A stretch of DNA of 9,314 nucleotides, taken from positions 1-9,314 of the forward strand of contig JAGRHK010000038.1 in NCBI GenBank assembly GCA_020444985.1. The letters run 5' to 3'. Source of the DNA: Candidatus Competibacteraceae bacterium (lineage in GTDB: Bacteria; Pseudomonadota; Gammaproteobacteria; Competibacterales; Competibacteraceae). Both the position numbers and the translations under genes were made by a program. Of this stretch, positions 1 through 6,801 are shown piece after piece. A model generated the notes under the pieces. That model saw only the letters and a program-made list of their open reading frames with translations. It did not search any database and had not been told where the DNA came from. Each line of letters opens with the position of its first letter. Position 1 is the first letter of the stretch.

Positions 1-635
1 TTGTCCAGCGAGTCCTGCACGGCCTGGGGCATGTCCAGCAACATGGGGGTTTCCATGACGCCCGGCGCAATCGCCATCACCCGAATGCCGTAACGGCTGA
101 GTTCCCGGGCAATCGGCAGGGTCATCGCTACCACGCCGCCTTTGGAGGCCGCGTAAGCAGCCTGACCGACCTGCGCTTCAAAAGCGGCGATGGAGGCTGT
201 ATTGATGATGACGCCGCGTTCGCCGGTTTCAGTCGGTTCATTGCGCGCCATGGCGGTCGCTGCATGGCGCGTCAGGTTGAATGCGCCGATCAGATTGATT
301 TGCACGACTTTGGCGAACAAGGCCAGCTCAGGCGGTTCGCCCTTGCCGAGCACCTTTTCTGCGGGAGCGATGCCCGCGCAGGCGATCAGACCATGCAGTG
401 CGCCGAATGCGCTCAGGGTCGCGTCGACCGCCGCGCGCCCACTGGCCTCGTTGGCGACATCGGTTGCTATAAACCGGGCGGATGAACCCAGTTCGGTGGC
501 CAGCGCTTCTCCTTTCTCACGGTTCAGGTCGGCGATAGCGACCCGCCCGCCCGCTGCAATGAGCATGCAGGCTGTTGCGGCGCCTAGACCGGAGGCCCCT
601 CCGGTGATGAAAAAAACCCGGTGATCGATCTTCAT
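1..635 (-). CDS. Short-chain dehydrogenase, 3-hydroxyacyl-CoA dehydrogenase type-2-like (C-terminus cut by window edge)
   Basis: This is a classical NAD(P)-dependent SDR that probably oxidises 3-hydroxyacyl-CoA (or 2-methyl-3-hydroxybutyryl-CoA) to the ketoacyl-CoA in the cytoplasm. Reading the reverse complement gives 211 codons before the edge; family members are about 255 residues, so the end is missing. Visible motifs are the Rossmann nucleotide loop TGGASGLG (residues 11-18), Asp36 at the end of beta-2 (favours NAD over NADP), DV at 59-60, ACAG at 85-88, and the catalytic triad Ser148, Tyr161, Lys165 in the TAS...YAASK arrangement. The stretch from INTAS through QVGQAAY and MTLPIAREL closely resembles mitochondrial HSD17B10-type enzymes as I remember them. 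I chose the ATG at 635-633 because a run of seven Gs (649-643 on the minus strand) sits 7 bases upstream; an ATG at 641 would leave only one base. It is divergent from the ior operon. A generic FabG-like reductase is the alternative. Confidence 0.88.
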   Translation of the reverse strand, partial: MKIDHRVFFITGGASGLGAATACMLIAAGGRVAIADLNREKGEALATELGSSARFIATDVANEASGRAAVDATLSAFGALHGLIACAGIAPAEKVLGKGEPPELALFAKVVQINLIGAFNLTRHAATAMARNEPTETGERGVIINTASIAAFEAQVGQAAYAASKGGVVAMTLPIARELSRYGIRVMAIAPGVMETPMLLDMPQAVQDSLD

Positions 636-642
636 ATCCATA

Positions 643-649
643 CCCCCCC
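643..649 (-). promoter_or_regulatory. Ribosome binding site of the short-chain dehydrogenase (G7 tract)
   Basis: A homopolymer of seven C on the plus strand reads as GGGGGGG on the minus strand, 7 bases upstream of the ATG at 635. It decides between the ATGs at 641 and 635. A homopolymeric Shine-Dalgarno tract is also a possible slippage site, but it lies outside the coding region, so a length change would only alter spacing. Confidence 0.5.
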
Positions 650-701
650 GACGCCATCATTAATTTTTGCTAGAGTCAAATCAAGTCTAATTGAGAACGT
701 C

Positions 702-711
702 TTGCGCGCAA
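702..711. repeat. 10-bp perfect palindrome TTGCGCGCAA in the divergent intergenic region
   Basis: The 169 bp between the dehydrogenase and the 105-residue ORF are more AT-rich than the flanking genes. The only clear symmetric element I see is TTGCGCGCAA at 702-711. It lies about 67 bp upstream of the dehydrogenase start and 94 bp upstream of the small gene. It could be a regulator half-site or operator, but a 10-bp palindrome can also arise by chance, and I do not recognise it as a named box. Confidence 0.3.
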
Positions 712-753
712 CAGGGCATTGACTCTTCTGGCGAATATTCTTGGTAAGAACCG

Positions 754-759
754 TATAAT
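754..759 (+). promoter_or_regulatory. Candidate -10 element (TATAAT) for the 105-residue gene
   Basis: A perfect TATAAT lies 45 bp upstream of the GTG start at 805, which would give a leader of roughly 40 nt. No good -35 sits at 16-18 bp; the nearest match, TTGACT at 719-724, is 29 bp away, too far for a standard sigma70 promoter. If this promoter is real, it may need an activator. It is not an extended -10, since no TG precedes it at the right position. Confidence 0.35.
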
Positions 760-804
760 GCATTCTTCAATATAAACCGGATCGACAGACCCAGGGGGAT
801 TAAC

Positions 805-1122
805 GTGAGTTATACCGTTACCGTATCGTTCGACCGTAAAAAAGAATACGAGATCATGCTGCATGATGACGAGATGCAGAGCCTGAACAAGGAGCAGGCG
901 CGCACTTGGCTGATTCGGGAATTCGAGGAGCTGGAGTGTGTACCGTCCAACCCGACCGGCAAAATTCTGCTACTCGACATGGTTCTTAACGTCGCCCGAT
1001 ACGGCGGCGAGGATCGCTTTGAGGAAGCGGGAGAATGGGCCAGATGCTACGCGATAGCCGTTGCGGTTGTTCTGGAGCGACCGGCGATCCGGGTCGACGT
1101 TGGGAATTTCGTCGTCGGCTGA
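805..1122 (+). CDS. Small protein of unknown function (105 aa)
   Basis: I do not recognise this protein. The GTG start is supported by AGGGGG at 793-798 with a 6-base spacer, and it gives a sensible N-terminus (MSYTVTVSFDRKKEYEIML). The protein is charged and soluble-looking. It has a beta-rich start, an acidic helical middle (residues about 22-45, rich in E, Q and R), a short LLLDMVLNVARYGG segment at about 55-68, another predicted helix with an AIAVAVV stretch near 83-89, and an ending RPAIRVDVGNFVVG. There is no signal peptide, no cysteine metal motif (only two isolated Cys) and no convincing transmembrane helix. It reads in the same direction as the ior operon with a 131-bp gap, and a separate promoter candidate follows it, so it may be a stand-alone gene rather than part of the operon. 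The good start site and protein-like composition argue for a real gene. Confidence 0.68.
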   Translation: MSYTVTVSFDRKKEYEIMLHDDEMQSLNKEQARTWLIREFEELECVPSNPTGKILLLDMVLNVARYGGEDRFEEAGEWARCYAIAVAVVLERPAIRVDVGNFVVG

Positions 1123-1156
1123 AATTGATTGAAGTTCGTGAATTTCCCTGTTCCCT

Positions 1157-1185
1157 TTGTCAGTATTATGACTAAAATTCAAAAT
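1157..1185 (+). promoter_or_regulatory. Candidate sigma70 promoter of the ior-liv-paaK operon
   Basis: TTGTCA (1157-1162, 5 of 6 to the -35 consensus) and CAAAAT (1180-1185, 4 of 6 to the -10) are separated by exactly 17 bp in the AT-rich gap before iorA. Transcription would start near 1192 and leave a leader of about 60 nt before the ATG at 1254. I see no convincing terminator hairpin after the preceding gene, so some read-through from the 105-residue gene is possible. Confidence 0.38.
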
Positions 1186-1253
1186 TTACCCAATCTGCAA
1201 AGTTGTCCAATTCATCCTGGCCTTTGCCCATCGCCAATGAGGTCTGTCCTATC

Positions 1254-3122
1254 ATGAACGCCGTGGTTCACGCTAAGGCTGAAAGTCGCCATTTGCTATC
1301 GGGTAACGAAGCCGTTGCCCGCGCTGCCTGGGAAGCCGGCGTTCGGGTCGCTGCGGCCTATCCCGGCACGCCCGCTACCGAAATTCTGGAATACATCGCG
1401 CTCTATCCCGACATCTATTCCGAATGGTCGGTTAACGAAAAAGTGGCGGTGGAAGTCGCCATTGGCGCTTCTCTGGCGGGATCGCGCGCGCTGGCGGCGA
1501 TGAAGCATGTCGGCATGAACGTCGCTTCGGATGCTTTCATGACGCAGTCGCTGGCCGGCGTGGTCGGCGGTCTGGTGATCGTGGTGGCTGACGATGTCGG
1601 TCTGTCGTCCTCGCAGAACGAGCAGGATTCCCGTTACTGGGGCCGGTTTGGCCACCTGCCGATTCTGGAGCCTGCCGATTCTCAGGAAGCCTACGATCTG
1701 GTCAAGCAGGCTTTCTCGCTTTCCGAAGCGTATGAAACGCCGGTCATCGTGCGCATGACCACGCGCGTCTGTCATGTCAAGGCCATGGTGACGTTTACTG
1801 GCGAACGCATCGATCGGCCGACCGCTGGCTTCCAGAAAAATCCTCAGCGCTGGGTCATGACTCCGGCAAACGCCAAGCCGCGCCTGCCGCTCATGCATGA
1901 ACGCGACCGGACGCTGCGCGCAGCGTCCGAGATCAGCGATCTCAACGAAATCTTCATGGGCAGCGACCGGCGTATCGGCTTTGTCACCTCCGGTCCTGCT
2001 TTCATGCATGTCCGCGAAGCCTTCCCGAATGCCCCGACGTTCAAACTGGGCTTCAGTCATCCCGCGCCGCTGGAGCGGATTCGCGCTTTTGCCGGCGAGG
2101 TGGATACACTGGTCATCGTCGAGGAAACCGAGCCGTTGCTGGAGCTTGAACTCCGTGCTACAGGTCTCGCCCTGCATGGCAAGGACGTTCTGCCCCGTTT
2201 CGGCGAACTTGTCCCCAGCGTACTCCGTCCGGCGATCAAGCCGCTGCTCGGCGAGCCTTATTCGGTCCCGGATCGCCACCCGGCTGATGTCTTTCCCCGA
2301 CCGCCGACCATGTGCGCTTCCTGTCCGCATCTGGGACCCTACTTTGCGCTCTCTCATATCCGCAATCTCAATATTATCGGCGATATCGGTTGCTACACCT
2401 TGGGCGCCGGTCATCCTTGGAATGCTCTGGATACCTGCATTTCCATGGGCGCGTCGTTGAGCATGGCCCACGGCATGGATAAGGGGCGCGGGGAATCTGA
2501 CGAGAAGAAGCATATGGTCGCGGTGATTGGCGATTCGACCTTCCTGCACATGGGTATGCAGGGTTTGTTGAACATGATTTACAACCAGGGCAACGTCACG
2601 GTGCTGCTCCTTGACAACCGCTCGGTGGGCATGACCGGCGGCCAGGAAAATCCCGGCACGGGAGAAAATCTGCATGGCTTGCCTGCGCCCCGGGTGGATT
2701 TCGCTAAATTGGCTGAAGCTCTGGGCGTCCGTCCTGAACGCATCCGCATGGTTGATCCCTATGAATTGCCGACCATGGTCAAGCTGGTGCGCGAAGAGAC
2801 CAAAATGGAAGAACCTTCGGTCATCATCACCAACCGCCCCTGTTCGCTGACCGACCGTTTCGAGTGGTTCAAATCTTATGAAGTGCTGGAAGATCAATGC
2901 ACCGGGTGTGGCAACTGCATCGACTTGGGTTGTCCAGCCATCGCTGTTTCCCGGCGGGAGACGGTGACCGCCAAGAGCGGCAAGGTCAAGGAACTGGTTT
3001 TCGCCCGTATTGACGCCAATGCCTGCACCGGTTGCCACATGTGCGTCGAGACCTGCGCCCCTGAGGCTATTATCCAACCCCGGTCAATGACCCGCACCAT
3101 CCGGATTCATCCTCATGGCTGA
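1254..3122 (+). CDS. iorA: Indolepyruvate/arylpyruvate:ferredoxin oxidoreductase, alpha subunit
   Basis: This is the large subunit of the thiamine-diphosphate enzyme that converts arylpyruvate (indolepyruvate, phenylpyruvate, hydroxyphenylpyruvate) + CoA to arylacetyl-CoA + CO2, reducing ferredoxin; it is cytoplasmic and oxygen-sensitive. At 622 aa it has the family's usual length. An N-terminal pyrimidine-binding domain carries YPGTPATE (36-43). A central Cys pair CASC lies at 354-357, followed by GDIGCY (376-381). The TPP/Mg motif begins GDSTF (426) and ends LLLDN (451-455). The C-terminal ferredoxin domain has two 4Fe-4S sets: Cys549, 552, 555, 560 and Cys591, 594, 597, 601. An upstream in-frame TTG at 1203 would add 17 residues, but the ATG at 1254 matches the family N-terminus (short lead into LLSGNEA) and has a GAGG-like site at 1240-1243. 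Its stop overlaps iorB by 8 bp, which suggests translational coupling and a 1:1 complex. Its preference among arylpyruvates cannot be read from sequence. Confidence 0.95.
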   Translation: MNAVVHAKAESRHLLSGNEAVARAAWEAGVRVAAAYPGTPATEILEYIALYPDIYSEWSVNEKVAVEVAIGASLAGSRALAAMKHVGMNVASDAFMTQSLAGVVGGLVIVVADDVGLSSSQNEQDSRYWGRFGHLPILEPADSQEAYDLVKQAFSLSEAYETPVIVRMTTRVCHVKAMVTFTGERIDRPTAGFQKNPQRWVMTPANAKPRLPLMHERDRTLRAASEISDLNEIFMGSDRRIGFVTSGPAFMHVREAFPNAPTFKLGFSHPAPLERIRAFAGEVDTLVIVEETEPLLELELRATGLALHGKDVLPRFGELVPSVLRPAIKPLLGEPYSVPDRHPADVFPRPPTMCASCPHLGPYFALSHIRNLNIIGDIGCYTLGAGHPWNALDTCISMGASLSMAHGMDKGRGESDEKKHMVAVIGDSTFLHMGMQGLLNMIYNQGNVTVLLLDNRSVGMTGGQENPGTGENLHGLPAPRVDFAKLAEALGVRPERIRMVDPYELPTMVKLVREETKMEEPSVIITNRPCSLTDRFEWFKSYEVLEDQCTGCGNCIDLGCPAIAVSRRETVTAKSGKVKELVFARIDANACTGCHMCVETCAPEAIIQPRSMTRTIRIHPHG

Positions 3123-3714
3123 CAGCGCCACCAATATTCTGGTCGTTGGCATCGGCGGCCAGGGCGTCATGACGGCGGCCGAGATGCTGGCGCGCACCGC
3201 TTTGAACCAGGGTTATGATGTCAAGAAAACCGAAGTTGCCGGCATGGCTCAGCGCGGCGGCGTGGTGTCCTCGCATGTGCGTTTCGGCGCAAAGGTCTAT
3301 TCGCCGCAAATCGACCCTGGCGAGGCGGACCTGCTGATTGGCTTTGAAGCTGCCGAAGCGCTGCGCTGGCTGCCTCACCTGCGCCCGACCGGCATCATCA
3401 TGGTCAACACGCTGCGTCTTGCTCCGCCCGTGGTCTCCGCCGGCTTGTACGATTACCCGGCTGACCCTATTGCCGAGCTGGCCGCGTCTGGCATTGAAAT
3501 CCATGCTTTTGACGCTGGCGCGATCGCGGACGAACTGGGCAACGCCAAACTGGTGAACACGATCATGCTGGGCGCGATCAGCGACTATCTGCCTTTCTCC
3601 GCTGAAGTGCTTAAAGAATGCATTGTCGAGGGTTTTCGCGCCTATAAGCCCAAACTGGCGGAGATCAATATCCAGGCTTTTGATGCGGGACGCGCCGCAG
3701 GACATGCCTCTTGA
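3115..3714 (+). CDS. iorB: Indolepyruvate/arylpyruvate:ferredoxin oxidoreductase, beta subunit
   Basis: This is the small subunit of IorAB, a 199-aa protein of the pyruvate/ketoisovalerate oxidoreductase gamma-domain family, close to the usual length of about 200. The nucleotide-fold glycine motif GIGGQGV lies at residues 12-18, and the family signature EVAGMAQRGG at 40-49, followed by the SSHVRFG strand. In this enzyme class the gamma domain is thought to contribute to CoA binding and must pair with IorA for activity. The ATG at 3115 lies inside the last codons of iorA (8-bp overlap, different frame), so IorA and IorB are probably made in coupled amounts. The protein ends 61 bp before the next gene. 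Its sequence is complete, with no frameshift visible. Confidence 0.95.
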   Translation: MADSATNILVVGIGGQGVMTAAEMLARTALNQGYDVKKTEVAGMAQRGGVVSSHVRFGAKVYSPQIDPGEADLLIGFEAAEALRWLPHLRPTGIIMVNTLRLAPPVVSAGLYDYPADPIAELAASGIEIHAFDAGAIADELGNAKLVNTIMLGAISDYLPFSAEVLKECIVEGFRAYKPKLAEINIQAFDAGRAAGHAS

Positions 3715-3763
3715 ATGCGTCCATACTTTGCGCCAACAGATAGCGCTTCACTTGATTCGCCAT

Positions 3764-3770
3764 AGGAGGA
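3764..3770 (+). promoter_or_regulatory. Strong ribosome binding site (AGGAGGA) of the binding-protein gene
   Basis: AGGAGGA lies 5 bases before the ATG at 3776 and is the strongest Shine-Dalgarno sequence in the operon. It fixes the start of the periplasmic binding protein and rules out the longer upstream reading frame. A strong site fits the usual need for much more binding protein than membrane components. Confidence 0.8.
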
Positions 3771-3775
3771 TAACC

Positions 3776-4918
3776 ATGTTAAAAAGCGGATTACTGAGAA
3801 TTTTTCTCACTACGATATTTTTCGCAGGCGTCAATCTGGCGAATGCCGCCGAACCGATCAAGATCGGTACCTTTCTGTCGATCACCGGCCCTGCTTCATT
3901 CCTGGGCGATCCTGAATTGAAAACCCTGCAAATGGTCGTTGAGGACTTCAACGCGAAAGGCGGGCTGAATGGGCGGAAAATTGAACTCGTTCACTATGAC
4001 ACCGGTGGTAACGCCCGCGAAGCCCTGAATTTCGTCAAGCGCCTGATCCGGAAAGACCAGGTTGATGTGATCGTCGGCGGCACCACTTCAGGCGACACCC
4101 TGGCCGTCATGCCCGAAGTGGAGAAGGCTGGCATTTCGCTGATCTCTTTGGCCGGCGCGGTTGAAATTATCGAACCGGTCAGAAAGTGGGTCTTCAAAGT
4201 TGCGCATACCGATCGCATGGCTGCCGCCAAGATTTTTGAAGATTTGAAAAAGCGGCATCTGACCAAAGTGGCTTTGATCACCGGCGATGGCGGTTTCGAC
4301 AAATCCGGGCGCGCGCAAATTCTCGAACTGGCTCCCGAGTACGGCATCACCTTGGTTGCGGACGAATCCTACAGCAACAAGGATACCGATATGACCGCTC
4401 CGTTGACCAAGATCCGCGCCACCGACGCGCAGGCGATCATCAACTTCGGTTTTGGCCAGGCGCCGGCCATTGTGACCAAGAACATCAAACAATTGGGCAT
4501 TGATTTGCCGGTCTACCAGTCACACGGCGTTGCCTCGAAGACTTTTATTGATTTGGCGGGCGAGGCGGCGGAAGGGGTGCGTCTGCCTGCCGCCGCATTG
4601 GTAGTCGCCGAACAATTACCGGATACCGATCCACAAAAACCGGTCTTGCTGGCGTATAAGAAAGAGTACGAAGCTAAGCATGGCGCTGTCTCTACTTTCG
4701 GCGGTCATGCTTACGACGGGGTCATGATCGCGGCTGAAGCTATTAAACGCGCTGGCGGAACCGACAAGACTCAGGTGCGTGATGAAATCGAAAAAACCTC
4801 AGGTTTCATCGGCACTGCCGGGATCTTTCATATGACGCCGGAAGACCACATGGGTTTGAATCTGGACGCCTTCAAGATGGTGGAGATCCGTGACGGCGGT
4901 TGGAAGATCGTCGAATAA
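3776..4918 (+). CDS. livK: Periplasmic substrate-binding protein of a branched-chain amino acid (HAAT)-type ABC transporter
   Basis: The protein is 380 aa and captures the ligand in the periplasm for the downstream LivHMGF importer. It has a Sec signal peptide: basic MLKSGLLR, a hydrophobic core to about residue 19, and a likely cleavage near ANA-AEP (24/25). There is no lipobox Cys, so it should be a free periplasmic protein. The mature part starts with the family's PIKIGTFLSITGPAS, followed by GGLNGRKIEL (62-71) and GGTTSGDTLAV (101-111), typical of the type I periplasmic-binding fold (Peripla_BP_6). An upstream in-frame start inside iorB would add 51 residues in front of the signal peptide and is rejected. 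Homologues bind Leu/Ile/Val, but related proteins bind aromatic acids such as benzoate or coumarate. Its place next to iorAB and paaK makes an aromatic amino or aryl acid a reasonable guess. The gene symbol reflects family, not proven ligand. Confidence 0.9.
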   Translation: MLKSGLLRIFLTTIFFAGVNLANAAEPIKIGTFLSITGPASFLGDPELKTLQMVVEDFNAKGGLNGRKIELVHYDTGGNAREALNFVKRLIRKDQVDVIVGGTTSGDTLAVMPEVEKAGISLISLAGAVEIIEPVRKWVFKVAHTDRMAAAKIFEDLKKRHLTKVALITGDGGFDKSGRAQILELAPEYGITLVADESYSNKDTDMTAPLTKIRATDAQAIINFGFGQAPAIVTKNIKQLGIDLPVYQSHGVASKTFIDLAGEAAEGVRLPAAALVVAEQLPDTDPQKPVLLAYKKEYEAKHGAVSTFGGHAYDGVMIAAEAIKRAGGTDKTQVRDEIEKTSGFIGTAGIFHMTPEDHMGLNLDAFKMVEIRDGGWKIVE

Positions 4919-4928
4919 AACCCCGTCA

Positions 4929-5804
4929 ATGCCTGAACAGATCTTTCAGTTTTTAGTCACCGGCATCACGGTCGGCGCTATCTACGCTTTGGTGGGATTA
5001 GGCTTTGCGCTGATCTACAACGCCTCGGATGTGGTGAACTTCGCACAAGGCGAGTTCGTGATGCTGGGGGCCATGACCGCGATTGCGCTGCTTGGCGCGG
5101 GGTTACCACTCGTGTTGGCGGCCATCGCGGCGACCTTGCTGACGGCGCTGGTCGGGCTGTTGCTGGAGCGCTGCGCCATCGAACCGGCGCGCGGCGCGTC
5201 GGTCGTCACGACGATCATTATTACCATCGGCGCAGCGATTTTCCTGCGCGGGGTGGCTTCGCTGCTCTGGGGCAAGAACTCTCTGCCGTTTCCCGCTTTC
5301 TCCGGCAATGAACCGATCCATCTGGGCGGCGCGACGCTGTTGCCGCAAAGCCTGTGGGTCCTGGGCGGCGCGGTATTACTCGTCAGTTTAACGCGCGCTT
5401 TTCTGAATCGCACTTTGCTGGGCAAGGCGTTGTTGGCGTGCTCCTTTAATCCAGTTGCGGCGCAACTGGTTGGGATCAACGTCAAAGTCATGTTGCGGTT
5501 GGCTTACGGATTGTCCGCTGGTTTGGGCGCTATTGCCGGTATTCTGGCGGCGCCTATTACTTTCAGTTCCTATGAAGCCGGGATCATGCTCGGTCTCAAG
5601 GGGTTTTCCGCCGCCATTGTCGGCGGGATTGGCAACCCCATGGGCGCGGTCGCCGGAGGGTTGCTGCTTGGCGTTCTGGAAGCGCTGGGCGCGGGGTTGA
5701 TCTCTTCCGGCTACAAGGATGCCATCGCCTTCGTGTTCGTGCTGATGGTGTTGTTTTTTGAGCCAACGGGTTTGTTCGGTCATAAGGTCGCGGAACGGGT
5801 TTGA
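4929..5804 (+). CDS. livH: Branched-chain amino acid-type ABC transporter permease LivH
   Basis: This is one of the two inner-membrane permeases of the importer; 291 aa, about eight hydrophobic segments and no signal peptide. The N-terminus runs straight into GAIYALVGLGFALIYNASD and VNFAQGEF (37-43), the hallmark of the LivH branch. The cytoplasmic coupling loop is visible around NPVAAQLVGINV (174-185), followed by GLSAGLGAIAGIL and the conserved GFSAAIVGGIGNPMGAVAGG (225-244). The ATG at 4929 starts 10 bp after the binding-protein stop and gives the usual family start. I see no Shine-Dalgarno sequence before it, so initiation may depend on ribosomes finishing the upstream gene. A GTG at 4890 would add 13 polar residues and overlap the upstream gene by 29 bp; a GGAG lies just before it, so that start cannot be excluded. 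Confidence 0.92.
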   Translation: MPEQIFQFLVTGITVGAIYALVGLGFALIYNASDVVNFAQGEFVMLGAMTAIALLGAGLPLVLAAIAATLLTALVGLLLERCAIEPARGASVVTTIIITIGAAIFLRGVASLLWGKNSLPFPAFSGNEPIHLGGATLLPQSLWVLGGAVLLVSLTRAFLNRTLLGKALLACSFNPVAAQLVGINVKVMLRLAYGLSAGLGAIAGILAAPITFSSYEAGIMLGLKGFSAAIVGGIGNPMGAVAGGLLLGVLEALGAGLISSGYKDAIAFVFVLMVLFFEPTGLFGHKVAERV

Positions 5805-5817
5805 CAGGGAAGCAATC

Positions 5818-6801
5818 ATGCGATTAGCCGGTTTCTTCGTCTTCGCGGTGGCAGTGATCCTGCTGCCTATCCTGTTCCCGGATAATTATTTCGTCACGGT
5901 GGTTGGCATCGCTGCGGGTCTGCATGTCATCCTGGCCGTTGGCCTCAATCTATTGATGGGCTATGCCGGGCAGATTTCCCTCGGCCATGCGGCCTTCTTC
6001 GGTATGGGCGGCTACGCCTCAGCGATTCTGACCACGCGCTGGGAGTGGCCGGGCTGGTTGGCCATGCTGGCTGGTCTGTTGGTTGCGGGAACCATCGCTT
6101 GGCTACTGGCCCGACCTATTCTCCGCTTGCGTGGGCATTATCTGGCCATGGCGACCCTGGGTTTTGGCGTCATCATCCATGTCCTCATGGTGCAAGCGAC
6201 GGAATGGACCGGAGGACCGGATGGTTTGGGCAACATCCCGCCGCTGAATCTGTTGGGCTGGACGGTCGATAGCGACCGGCAATGGTATTGGGTCATTGCC
6301 GTCGCCATGTTGCTGGTCATCGGGCTGTCATTGAATCTGGTTGATTCCCGGATCGGTCGCGCTTTGCGCGCGGTGCGTAGCGCTGAACTGGCTGCGCAGA
6401 TGATGGGCATCGATACCGCTCGCGCCAAGACGCAGGTCTTTGTGGTCTCCGCCTTGTTCGCCGCGTTTGCCGGGAGTTTATTCGCCCATCAGCAGGCCTT
6501 TGTCAGCCCGGATTCCTTCAGCCTCATGATCTCGGTGGAGCTGGTGACCATGGTCGTATTAGGGGGCATGGCCTCGACCTTCGGCGCAGCGTGTGGCGCG
6601 ATTGCGCTGACGCTGCTGCACGAGGGCTTGGTGGTTTTTGAAGATTACGAGATGTTAATTCACGGGGCGCTGCTTATGGCCGTGATGATCTTTTTGCCAC
6701 AGGGATTGTTCGTGGGATTGACGCAGGGCGTGCATCGGGGATGGACATGGATCGCTTCAAGGCGCGGTGCGAAAGAACCGCATCATCCAGCCGTTTCATG
6801 A
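5818..6801 (+). CDS. livM: Branched-chain amino acid-type ABC transporter permease LivM
   Basis: This is the second permease, 327 aa, pairing with LivH to form the channel. Hydrophobic segments cover the N-terminus (4-20, 25-48) and most of the protein. Family landmarks are LNLLMGYAGQISLGHAAFFGMGGY (43-66), LRLRGHYLAMATLGFG (102-117), the TGGPDGLGNIPP loop (131-142), the coupling loop RAVRSAELAAQMMGID (184-199), and the late VVLGGMASTFGAACG region (246-260). Its length is near the family norm; the tail after residue 310 is basic and polar and probably cytoplasmic. The ATG at 5818 has AGGGA 7 bases upstream; a TTG further upstream would overlap livH and is rejected. The stop codon is embedded in the ATGATGA start of livG, a translational-coupling arrangement. 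Confidence 0.93.
   Translation: MRLAGFFVFAVAVILLPILFPDNYFVTVVGIAAGLHVILAVGLNLLMGYAGQISLGHAAFFGMGGYASAILTTRWEWPGWLAMLAGLLVAGTIAWLLARPILRLRGHYLAMATLGFGVIIHVLMVQATEWTGGPDGLGNIPPLNLLGWTVDSDRQWYWVIAVAMLLVIGLSLNLVDSRIGRALRAVRSAELAAQMMGIDTARAKTQVFVVSALFAAFAGSLFAHQQAFVSPDSFSLMISVELVTMVVLGGMASTFGAACGAIALTLLHEGLVVFEDYEMLIHGALLMAVMIFLPQGLFVGLTQGVHRGWTWIASRRGAKEPHHPAVS

Noticed and set aside
190..624. 144-codon plus-strand frame opposite the short-chain dehydrogenase
   Set aside because: The minus strand encodes a clear SDR with its nucleotide loop and catalytic Ser-Tyr-Lys. The plus-strand translation is Ala/Arg/Ser/Pro-rich with no recognisable motif.
729..745. Possible sigma54 promoter (TGGCGAATATTCTTGG)
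   Set aside because: The GG is not followed by GC at the required 10-bp spacing; the bases there are TG.
1118..1151. Possible terminator after the 105-residue gene (GAAATT ... AATTTC)
   Set aside because: The arms are only 6 bp, AT-only apart from one pair, with a 14-base loop and no following T-run.
1203..1253. TTG start giving a 17-residue N-terminal extension of IorA
   Set aside because: The added residues do not resemble the family N-terminus, TTG is a weak start, and the ATG at 1254 has a purine-rich site upstream.
2898..3055. Four-residue gap before the last Cys of the first 4Fe-4S set in IorA, and Cys-Ala-Pro in the second
   Set aside because: To my knowledge slightly irregular spacing of the first cluster is usual for IorA proteins; all eight cysteines are present, so I do not treat it as abnormal.
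1296..3077. 593-codon open frame on the minus strand opposite iorA
   Set aside because: It lies wholly antisense to a convincing IorA with intact TPP and 4Fe-4S motifs. The translation is rich in His, Arg, Gln and Asp and has no domain; long antisense frames are common opposite G+C-rich third-position genes.
3623..3775. Upstream start giving a 431-residue binding protein
   Set aside because: It would place 51 unrelated residues before the signal peptide and overlap iorB. AGGAGGA right before the ATG at 3776 fixes the start.
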